DNA from: an uncultured Coriobacteriaceae bacterium
GTDB taxonomy: Bacteria > Actinomycetota > Coriobacteriia > Coriobacteriales > UMGS124
Length of the DNA: 5,313 bases
Assembly (NCBI GenBank): GCA_902783515.1
Contig: CACZRK010000199.1
Coordinates: 1 to 5,313, forward strand
Reading direction: 5' to 3'
Of the stretch, positions 1 through 4,311 are shown piece by piece; the first letter of the stretch is position 1; each line of letters starts with the position of its first letter. Position numbers and translations under genes: made by a program. Under the pieces are notes generated by a model. That model saw only the letters and a program-made list of their open reading frames with translations, did not search any database and was not told where the DNA came from.

Positions 1-1756
1 CCGTGGGGCCGAACCCCACGAACGAGACGACGTAGTGGTCCTTGGAGTACGTGCCGGTGCTCGAATCATACCGCTCGGCGGTGCCCGTCTTCGCGGAGAG
101 GTTGTAGCCGGGGATCTTGCCCGTGTACGCGTAGCCGTTCACGACGACGCTGTTCATCATCCACGCCACGTCGTCCGCCGTCGAGGTGGAGATCACGCGG
201 CTCCCCTCCCCGTAGTCGACGTCCTCGCCGCCCGCGGACAGCAGGAAGTGCGGCGTCGTGAGCACGCCCTGGTTGGCGATCGCGGCGATGGCGCGGCACA
301 GCTCCAGCGGTGAGACGGCGATGGACTGCCCGAACGTCATGGCCTCCCACGCGCCGTCAAACTCCTCGTAGGTGCGCACGTGCGGGATGTCCTCGTAGGG
401 GTAGTCCACGCCGGTCGCATGGCCGATCTGGTAGCGCTCAAGGTACTCGGAGAACTTCTCCGGCCCCACCTGCTCCAGGCACAGGACCGTGCCGACGTTG
501 CTGGAGCGCTCCAGGGCGTTCGTGATGGTCATGTCCATCTCGTACTGGCGCCCGTCGGCGTCGCTCACCCAGTCGTCGCCGACCTTGACCTTGGCGGGCG
601 CCCAGTAGCTCGTCGTGGGCGTCGCGATCCCCAGGTCGATCGCCATCGAGAAGGACAGGGGCTTGAACACCGAGCCCGGCTCGTACGAGCTCGTGATCGG
701 CTTGAGGCTGAGGGCGTCCACGTTGTCCAGGTGGTTGGGGTCGAACGTCGGCGTGGAGGCGCACGCGAGGATCTCGCCCGTCTCGGGCTGGATGACGACG
801 GCGCAGGCGTCGCCGCTCTTCCACTCGCTCACGACCTGCGCGAGCGTCTCCTGCGCGACGCGCTGGATGTCAACGTCAAGGGAGATGCGCACGTCGGCGC
901 CGTCGGTCGGCGCCTCGTACTCGCTCTGGCCGCCCACGATGAGCCCGCCCGTGTTCGCGAGCTCGCGGACGCTGGCGCCGTCCTCGCCGGTGAGCACCGA
1001 GTCGTACTGCAGCTCAAGGCCGGAGGCGGGCACGCCGTCGGAGCGCAGGCAGCCGATCACGCTGCAGCCGACCTCCTTCAGCGGGTACACGCGCTGGTAG
1101 ACGCTGCGGTAGTACAGCCCCTGGTACCCGAGGCTCTGCAGGTCGGCGGCGGCGTCCACGTCGGCGGCCGGCAGGATCGTGACGCCGCGGGAGTTCGTGG
1201 CGGTGAGGTCGGAGACGTACTCCTCGTACGACCCGCCAAAGCGCCGGTAGATCGCCTCGGCGATCTCGCCCACCTGCTCGGGGCGCACGAGCGTCGGGTC
1301 GCACTGGACGCTGGTGCGCGCGACGCTCTGCGCGAGCACGACGCCGTTGCGGTCGTAGATCGCGCCGCGGCGGTACGGCAGCGTCTGGTTGGCGGTGCGC
1401 TCCTCCTTCGCGAGCGAGGCGAGCTCGCCGGAGCGCACGGTCTGCCAGTAGCCGGTGCGCAGCAGCAGCGCGCCCAGGCCCGCGAACATCATGCCCTCAA
1501 AGAGCCCGGCGCGCGTGACCTTGCGGGAGAGCGGACCTCCGGACGCCCTCCCGCCGGCGCGCTCGCCCCGCGGCTTGTCGGCTTTGCGAGACCCACCCGA
1601 CCTGCGGGCATCGCCGGCATGGTCGGCCCCGTCGGTCTCGCGAGCCTCACGGGTCTCGCCGGCCTGGCCGGCAGTGCGGGCCTCGCCCGCCTCGCGCGCC
1701 CGACGCGCCTCACGACCTGCGCGGCGTCCGTCGGCCTCGTCCTTGCGCCCCGCCAT
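1..1756 (-). CDS. ftsI: Class B penicillin-binding protein, FtsI-like septal transpeptidase (3' end cut by window edge)
   Basis: This is a septal peptidoglycan DD-transpeptidase, a membrane-anchored enzyme that cross-links new wall at the division site. I translated 585 codons with no stop before the window edge. Residues 1-80 are a polar Arg/Glu/Ala/Gly-rich cytoplasmic tail, followed by a short hydrophobic anchor at about 83-99. The class B N-terminal pedestal starts at about 129 with RRGAIYDRNG. The transpeptidase domain shows all three catalytic motifs: SVFK (nucleophile Ser362, Lys365), SSN (418-420) and KTG (556-558, bases 83-91). The visible end, SFVGFGPT, is typical just after KTG, so only the C-terminus is missing and any PASTA domain cannot be judged. 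The ATG at 1754-1756 lies 3 bp after the ftsL stop, and its GGAG Shine-Dalgarno overlaps that stop, implying translational coupling. The position after ftsL argues for FtsI rather than the elongation PBP2. The weak anchor and long tail are odd. Confidence 0.93.
   Translation of the reverse strand, partial: MAGRKDEADGRRAGREARRAREAGEARTAGQAGETREARETDGADHAGDARRSGGSRKADKPRGERAGGRASGGPLSRKVTRAGLFEGMMFAGLGALLLRTGYWQTVRSGELASLAKEERTANQTLPYRRGAIYDRNGVVLAQSVARTSVQCDPTLVRPEQVGEIAEAIYRRFGGSYEEYVSDLTATNSRGVTILPAADVDAAADLQSLGYQGLYYRSVYQRVYPLKEVGCSVIGCLRSDGVPASGLELQYDSVLTGEDGASVRELANTGGLIVGGQSEYEAPTDGADVRISLDVDIQRVAQETLAQVVSEWKSGDACAVVIQPETGEILACASTPTFDPNHLDNVDALSLKPITSSYEPGSVFKPLSFSMAIDLGIATPTTSYWAPAKVKVGDDWVSDADGRQYEMDMTITNALERSSNVGTVLCLEQVGPEKFSEYLERYQIGHATGVDYPYEDIPHVRTYEEFDGAWEAMTFGQSIAVSPLELCRAIAAIANQGVLTTPHFLLSAGGEDVDYGEGSRVISTSTADDVAWMMNSVVVNGYAYTGKIPGYNLSAKTGTAERYDSSTGTYSKDHYVVSFVGFGPT
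1606..1735 (-). repeat. Degenerate short-period GC-rich repeat encoding the FtsI tail
   Basis: Reading on the coding strand, this stretch is built from variants of GCC-GGC-GAG and GAG-GC(C/G/T)-CGC codon blocks. It gives tail segments such as AGEARTAGQAGETREARE (residues about 23-40) and GADHAGDARR (43-52). No unit is exact, so this is low-complexity sequence rather than a clean tandem array. All other frames also look repetitive: the plus strand reads as Gly/Leu/Ala triplets. That is a consequence of the composition, not a second gene. The segment may expand and contract between strains, which is inferred. Confidence 0.55.
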
Positions 1757-1759
1757 GCG

Positions 1760-2227
1760 TCACTCCGCAGGCTCCTCGGCCTGCGTGGTCGCGGCGGTCG
1801 TCACGGCACCGTCAGTCGGCACCTCGATGATCGTGGAGCTGTCGGCGGGGACCATCCCGTAGAGCTGGGTGGAGAGCCCGATGATGCGGCTGGAGTCCTC
1901 GTTCACGGCGAGCTGCACCTCAAGCTGGCGAGCAGACGACTGCTCGCTGGAGATCGCGGAGGTGACGCTGCGGTCCTGCTCCTGGACGAGGCGCGTGACG
2001 CCCATGAGCGAGAGCGCGACGAGGCAGCATGCGACCAGCGCGACGCCGATCACCTTCGCGGACGAGATCGCGGTCAGAACGACCGGGGCCACGCCCGCCT
2101 TGGCGTCCCGCCCACGGCCGTTGATAACGTCGAGGCGCGGAGCAGCCTGATACCTCGGTCGCTGTCTGACATCGACCTCCGAGTCCAAACGCTCGGCAAG
2201 GTTACCGTGCATGTACGCCATCGACAT
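1760..2227 (-). CDS. ftsL: FtsL-like cell division membrane protein
   Basis: This 155-residue single-pass protein is probably FtsL, which with FtsB/DivIC and FtsQ/DivIB activates the FtsW-FtsI septal synthase. Residues 1-56 are a polar cytoplasmic tail. A strong transmembrane helix lies at about 57-76 (AKVIGVALVACCLVALSLMG). An extracytoplasmic Gln/Glu/Ser-rich segment at about 78-116 is compatible with a coiled coil. It is followed by LYGMVPADSSTIIEV (122-136), which resembles the membrane-distal motif of FtsL proteins, and a Thr/Ala/Glu-rich end. Assignment rests on topology and on the place between rsmH and ftsI, because FtsL sequences are poorly conserved. The first ATG (2225-2227) has AAGGAGG 4 bp upstream. 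A second in-frame ATG at 2219-2221 is 10 bp from the same site and remains possible. A frame open further upstream has no comparable ribosome site and overlaps rsmH. Confidence 0.82.
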   Translation of the reverse strand: MSMAYMHGNLAERLDSEVDVRQRPRYQAAPRLDVINGRGRDAKAGVAPVVLTAISSAKVIGVALVACCLVALSLMGVTRLVQEQDRSVTSAISSEQSSARQLEVQLAVNEDSSRIIGLSTQLYGMVPADSSTIIEVPTDGAVTTAATTQAEEPAE

Positions 2228-2231
2228 CCAC

Positions 2232-2238
2232 CCTCCTT
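2232..2238 (-). promoter_or_regulatory. Ribosome binding site of ftsL
   Basis: The coding strand reads AAGGAGG here, an almost full anti-Shine-Dalgarno complement and the strongest in the window. It lies 4 bp before the ATG at 2227 and 10 bp before the ATG at 2221. It fixes the ftsL start to one of these two and rules out the much longer open frame that reaches back into rsmH. Confidence 0.85.
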
Positions 2239-2268
2239 CGTCTCTCTCCGTGCCCGCCTGTCCCGCGT

Positions 2269-2289
2269 GGCGCCCCCAAGGGGGTCGCC
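2269..2289 (-). other. GC-rich stem-loop between rsmH and ftsL
   Basis: As RNA from the operon strand, GGCG-A-CCCC-CUUG-GGGG-CGCC would form an eight-pair stem with one bulged A and a CUUG loop, a stable tetraloop class. The bases that follow are ACGCGGGAC, without a U-tract, so it does not look like an intrinsic terminator. It sits in the only long gap (104 bp) of the gene cluster, about 40 bp upstream of the ftsL start. It could be a processing or mRNA-stability element. This is inference from the sequence alone. Confidence 0.5.
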
Positions 2290-2316
2290 GCCGCGCGATC
2301 CGGGCGCGCCTTCTTC

Positions 2317-2331
2317 CGCGTGGCTGACGCG
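2317..2331 (-). other. Small stem-loop immediately after the rsmH stop codon
   Basis: The coding strand reads CGCGT-CAGCC-ACGCG directly after the rsmH TAG, a perfect five-pair inverted repeat with a five-base loop. The following GAAGAAGG has no U-run. It is too short and lacks the tail of an intrinsic terminator, and a stem this small can occur by chance in GC-rich DNA. Confidence 0.3.
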
Positions 2332-3339
2332 CTAGGCGTCCAGCTTGACCGCGGATCGCAGCTTGGCGCTGCGCGCCCGCGGGTTGCGGGCGATCTCCTC
2401 GTCGCTGGGGACGCGCGGCTTGCGCTCCCCCAGCCTGATGACCGGCACGTTCCCGCACACGCACACCGGGATGTCCGGCGGGCAGGTGCAGCCCTGCGAC
2501 CACTTCCTGAAGACCCCCTTCACGATGCGGTCCTCAAGCGAGTGGTAGCTGATGACGCAGATGCGTCCGCCTGGGTTCAGCCAGCGCAGCGCCGCCTCCA
2601 GGCCTTGCTCGAGCGCCTCCAGCTCGTGGTTCACCTCGATGCGCACGGCCTGGAAGGTCTTGCGCGCGGGGTGATGCCCGCCCTGGCGGCGCTGGGAGGC
2701 GGGGATGGCGGCCTTGATGACCTCCACGAGCTGGAAGGTCGTCTGGATCGGGGCCTTCGCGCGCTCGCGCACAATGAACTGCGCGATGCGCGACGCCCAC
2801 TTCTCCTCGCCGTAGGTGCGAAGAATCCGGGTGAGGTCTGCTTCGGTGTAGGTGTTGATGACCTCTGCTGCGGTTAGGGTTTGTGTCCCCGGATTCATGC
2901 GCATGTCAAGGGGCGCGTCCTCGTTGTACGAGAAGCCCCGTTCGGGAGTGTCAAGCTGATGCGAGCTCACGCCGAGGTCGAACAGGAAGCAGTCGACGCC
3001 CGGGATCTGAACCCGCTGCAAGAGCTCGTCAAGCTGGGAAAAGTTTCCCTTGAGCTGGAGAGACACGACTTCAGGTATGTTTGCCCGGATGCGAGCTCCG
3101 GCCGCGGCCAAGGCTTCGTCGTCTTGGTCGATGCCGAGCAGCATGCCGGACGGGCTGCAGTGTTTCCCCAGCTCAAGGGAATGACCGGCGCCACCTAGCG
3201 TGCAGTCGCACACGATGTCGCCGTCGTGCGGAGACAGGGTCTCCAGCACCTCCCCGAGCATGACAGGAACGTGACGGAATTCGGTTTTCAAGTCGTTCGA
3301 CTCACGCGGCGCAGTCGCGACATCCTCGCGCACGTCCAT
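2332..3339 (-). CDS. rsmH: 16S rRNA (cytosine(1402)-N(4))-methyltransferase RsmH (MraW)
   Basis: RsmH uses S-adenosylmethionine to methylate N4 of C1402 in the 16S rRNA decoding centre. The 335-residue length is usual for the family. The N-terminus carries FRHVPVMLGEVLETL (21-35), then the SAM-binding motif CTLGGAGHS (46-54) and the acidic strand end GIDQDDEAL (69-77). FDLGVSSHQLD (120-130) and RGFSYNEDAPLDMRM (134-148) are RsmH signatures, as are GEEKWASRIAQFIV (177-190) and ISYHSLEDRIVK (263-274). Four cysteines (284, 286, 293, 295) form a CxC-x6-CxC pattern that could bind metal, which is unproven. The ATG is 11 bp after the mraZ stop and has GAAGGG 5 bp upstream (3345-3350), so the two genes are surely co-transcribed. 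In the E. coli literature RsmH and MraZ are functionally linked. Composition is visibly less GC-rich than in xerD. Confidence 0.98.
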   Translation of the reverse strand: MDVREDVATAPRESNDLKTEFRHVPVMLGEVLETLSPHDGDIVCDCTLGGAGHSLELGKHCSPSGMLLGIDQDDEALAAAGARIRANIPEVVSLQLKGNFSQLDELLQRVQIPGVDCFLFDLGVSSHQLDTPERGFSYNEDAPLDMRMNPGTQTLTAAEVINTYTEADLTRILRTYGEEKWASRIAQFIVRERAKAPIQTTFQLVEVIKAAIPASQRRQGGHHPARKTFQAVRIEVNHELEALEQGLEAALRWLNPGGRICVISYHSLEDRIVKGVFRKWSQGCTCPPDIPVCVCGNVPVIRLGERKPRVPSDEEIARNPRARSAKLRSAVKLDA

Positions 3340-3350
3340 GGCAACCCTTC

Positions 3351-3788
3351 CTACAGGTCCTCCTCGGACTCCGCGTCCAAGCTCGCGTACTTCTCCGGGC
3401 TCATGATCTGGATGTGGTCGAACATGCCCACGATCTTGACCTCTTTGCCCAGACCCGCACGCGCGCAGAGCTCCGGGCTCACGTTGATTCTGCCGGCCGA
3501 GTCAATCTCGACGTCCTCAGCGTGAGCCAGGAGCGAGAACATCGTCCTGTCGTCCTTCGCAGATCGGCGATCCGGCTTGCCCCCCTCAAAGAACTCCTGC
3601 ACCCACACGCCGAACTCCGACGTCGTGAACAGCAGGATGACTCCGTTGCGCGGGACAAGGCGAACCGAGGTGGTGGCGAGCTGCTTGCGAAACTTCGCCG
3701 GGAGCGACACGCGTCCTTTTGCATCAAGCTGGTGCGTGTACGTACCGCTGAAGATGCAGTCGAAGGCCATGCCTTCCCGTTCGCTCAT
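3351..3788 (-). CDS. mraZ: Transcriptional regulator MraZ
   Basis: MraZ is an AbrB-fold DNA-binding protein that forms ring-shaped oligomers and, in E. coli, represses its own dcw operon by binding TGGGN direct repeats. The 145 residues contain the expected two half-domains. The first has LDAKGRVSLPAKFR (21-34) and the second IDSAGRINVSPELCARAGL (95-113), so the DxKGR motif is intact in the first copy and appears as DSAGR in the second. GMFDHIQIMSPEKY (121-134) is the usual C-terminal end, followed by an acidic tail. The ATG at 3786-3788 has GGAGG 5 bp upstream (3794-3798). A second Met at residue 7 is closer to where many MraZ proteins begin but lacks that spacing. The gene heads the cluster and lies downstream of a control region rich in GTGGG/TGGG boxes, its most likely targets. 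Confidence 0.97.
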   Translation of the reverse strand: MSEREGMAFDCIFSGTYTHQLDAKGRVSLPAKFRKQLATTSVRLVPRNGVILLFTTSEFGVWVQEFFEGGKPDRRSAKDDRTMFSLLAHAEDVEIDSAGRINVSPELCARAGLGKEVKIVGMFDHIQIMSPEKYASLDAESEEDL

Positions 3789-3826
3789 CGCTCCCTCCCC
3801 TCGCCTCGATTCGGGATGCGTCCGAA

Positions 3827-3845
3827 CTGTCCCCTCATACTAGCA
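3827..3845 (-). promoter_or_regulatory. Candidate mraZ promoter, extended -10 element
   Basis: The coding strand reads TGC-TAGTAT (hexamer 3842 to 3837), an extended -10 with TANNAT, acceptable for a housekeeping sigma factor of actinobacterial type. No -35 hexamer is recognisable at 16-18 bp (17 bp gives GACGAA), which is tolerated by extended -10 promoters. A start near 3830 would leave a leader of about 40 nt before mraZ. No transcript data are available to me. Confidence 0.5.
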
Positions 3846-3853
3846 TCAATGCT

Positions 3854-3869
3854 CGACACTTCGTCCCAC
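3854..3869 (-). promoter_or_regulatory. MraZ-box-like GTGGGA in the -35 position of the mraZ promoter
   Basis: On the coding strand GTGGGA-CGAA-GTGTCG places a perfect GTGGG box (3869 to 3865) and a weak second half 10 bp later. It sits where the -35 element of the extended -10 promoter would be, so a bound repressor would exclude RNA polymerase. The 10-bp unit GTGGGACGAA resembles units of the distal array. E. coli MraZ binds TGGGN repeats with five-base spacers. That this MraZ binds here is inferred. Confidence 0.4.
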
Positions 3870-3884
3870 AATCCGACATCCTCA

Positions 3885-3899
3885 TGGGATGCCATGGGG
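3885..3899 (+). promoter_or_regulatory. Pair of TGGGN boxes with five-base spacer (MraZ-operator-like)
   Basis: The plus strand reads TGGGA-TGCCA-TGGGG, exactly the TGGGN-N5-TGGGN geometry described for E. coli MraZ operators. It faces away from mraZ, in the same orientation as the GTGGG array. A possible third half-site, TGACA, follows at the same 10-bp step (3905-3909) but has lost the core. The pair lies 97-111 bp upstream of the mraZ ATG and upstream of the extended -10 promoter. Confidence 0.45.
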
Positions 3900-3926
3900 A
3901 ATCATGACACATCGATGCTCGTACAC

Positions 3927-3955
3927 ACTAGATATGGCGGCTCTGACGGTGTCAG
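3927..3955 (-). promoter_or_regulatory. Second candidate promoter for the mraZ operon
   Basis: The coding strand has CTGACA (3955 to 3950, five of six matches to TTGACA), a 17-bp spacer, and TCTAGT (3932 to 3927, four of six matches to TATAAT). It would start transcription near 3920 and give a leader of about 130 nt carrying both 12-mer copies. The -35 is embedded in a perfect inverted repeat. The match is moderate. Confidence 0.35.
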
Positions 3956-3956
3956 A
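3942..3956. promoter_or_regulatory. Perfect 6-3-6 inverted repeat overlapping a -35 element
   Basis: TCTGAC-GGT-GTCAGA is a perfect inverted repeat with a three-base centre. It overlaps the CTGACA -35 candidate, an arrangement expected for a dimeric repressor or activator site. I do not recognise the motif as belonging to a named regulator. As RNA it would form a tight hairpin. Confidence 0.45.
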
Positions 3957-3961
3957 ACGCA

Positions 3962-3976
3962 ATCGGGAGGCCCGAT
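3962..3976. promoter_or_regulatory. Second perfect 6-3-6 inverted repeat, 20 bp from the first
   Basis: ATCGGG-AGG-CCCGAT is another perfect inverted repeat with a three-base centre. Its centre (3969) is exactly 20 bp, near two helical turns, from the centre of the one at 3942-3956 (3949). The two do not share sequence, so they are not copies of one operator. The GC-rich arm might also form a small hairpin in RNA, with no U-tract after it. Confidence 0.4.
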
Positions 3977-4011
3977 CGACGCAGTCTCGCCATCGCGCCT
4001 TCACGTCAGCA

Positions 4012-4039
4012 ACAAATTTGTCACGGGAAGGTCATCCCG
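4012..4039 (-). terminator. Weak terminator-like hairpin plus AT palindrome downstream of xerD
   Basis: On the minus strand, CGGGA-TGACCT-TCCCG (4039 to 4024) forms a five-pair stem and is followed by TGACAAATTTGTTGC, which includes the perfect palindrome ACAAATTTGT (4012-4021). The T-rich part is short and starts late, so termination of a xerD transcript here would be inefficient at best. The palindrome could instead be a protein site. It is the AT-richest spot within this GC-rich stretch. Confidence 0.25.
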
Positions 4040-4057
4040 CGCCCGCGCGGCACGACG

Positions 4058-4081
4058 ATGCCCGCCAGGCATGTCCCATGC
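4058..4081. other. Two overlapping, mutually exclusive short inverted repeats
   Basis: ATGCC-CGCCA-GGCAT (4058-4072) and GCATG-TCC-CATGC (4069-4081) are both perfect and share GCAT at 4069-4072, so only one hairpin could form at a time. The centre of the second contains TGGGA on the mraZ strand. Five-base stems of this kind are common by chance, and I see no linked gene start that would make this a switch. Confidence 0.25.
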
Positions 4082-4161
4082 GTGCCGTTGAGAAGCCCGT
4101 GCGTGCAGGCCGAACGCGCGCCGCAGCTCAGAGCGGTCGTCTTGTCGTCACGAACCCGCAC

Positions 4162-4307
4162 GTGGCGCGCGGTGGGACACGGTGGGATACCGGGTGGGGC
4201 GCCCGGTGGGGCGCGCGGTGGGGCGAGGTGGGACGCCGGGTGGGGCGTCCGGTGGGGCGATGTGGGACGCCCGGTGGGAGGCGTGGTGGGAGCCGGTGGG
4301 ACGCCGC
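4162..4307 (+). repeat. Array of twelve GTGGG boxes spaced 10 or 12 bp apart
   Basis: Perfect GTGGG starts at 4172, 4182, 4194, 4206, 4218, 4228, 4240, 4252, 4262, 4274, 4286 and 4296, giving steps of 10,12,12,12,10,12,12,10,12,12,10 (mean about 11.3 bp). A degenerate box GTGGC precedes at 4162, 10 bp before the first. One more GTGGG lies at 4318, 22 bp after the last and inside the end of xerD. Bases between boxes are GC-rich and vary, with CGCC or CGCG common. The array begins right after the xerD stop and ends 374 bp upstream of mraZ. Steps of 10 bp rule out a coding repeat. GTGGG contains the TGGGN core of MraZ operators, so a multi-box MraZ platform is the leading idea. A site for another protein, or a G-quadruplex-prone tract, are alternatives. 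Confidence 0.95.
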
Positions 4308-4311
4308 GACC

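Larger units (their letters stand above)
3844..3929 (-). repeat. Two copies of a promoter-proximal 12-mer, CGAGCAT(C/T)GATG
   Basis: The plus strand has CATCAATGCTCG at 3844-3855 and CATCGATGCTCG at 3910-3921, 11 of 12 bases identical and starting 66 bp apart. On the coding strand both are preceded by AGTGT, directly in one copy and after a three-base insert in the other, and both lie next to a CTAG. The copy near mraZ abuts the extended -10 element and the other lies just downstream of the upstream promoter candidate. They may be regulator half-sites or a duplicated promoter segment. Confidence 0.5.
3789..4311. other. Long regulatory intergenic region between xerD and mraZ
   Basis: I see no credible gene in these 523 bp. 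The part nearest mraZ (about 3837-3935) is noticeably AT-richer than the rest and holds promoter-like elements, TGGG boxes and a duplicated 12-mer. The middle (3940-4090) holds several short perfect inverted repeats. The stretch from about 4090 to 4160 shows nothing I can name. The last 150 bp next to xerD are the GTGGG array. Plus-strand open frames across the array are low-complexity, lack ribosome binding sites, and run across repeat spacings of 10 bp that break any coding period. Confidence 0.85.

Noticed and set aside
2269..2289. Intrinsic terminator after rsmH
   Set aside because: The stem is convincing, but there is no U-tract on the minus strand, and termination here would separate ftsL and ftsI from the only promoter candidates in the window.
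380..2335. A 651-codon plus-strand open frame antisense to ftsI, ftsL and the rsmH-ftsL gap
   Set aside because: It is a shadow of GC-rich coding DNA. The minus strand in this span encodes clear PBP catalytic motifs and an FtsL-like protein, while the plus frame gives Arg/Ala/Val/His-rich sequence with no recognisable domain.
3860..3865. GACGAA as a -35 hexamer for the mraZ promoter
   Set aside because: It matches TTGACA at only one position. The extended -10 (TGC before TAGTAT) explains promoter activity better without a -35.
4012..4021. ACAAATTTGT as a dif half-site for the adjacent Xer recombinase
   Set aside because: No 28-bp dif layout with two 11-bp arms around a 6-bp centre is visible, and the palindrome is too short.
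4162..4307. CRISPR array or classical minisatellite
   Set aside because: Units of 10-12 bp with a 5-bp constant core do not fit CRISPR repeats and spacers. Exact repeats of the whole unit are absent, with only the core and the spacing conserved.
4162..4307. G-quadruplex as the main explanation of the array
   Set aside because: Many GGG tracts exist, but loops are 7-9 bases, which is long for stable quadruplexes, and the constant T in GTGGG and the strict 10/12 spacing are not required for one. It is kept only as an alternative.
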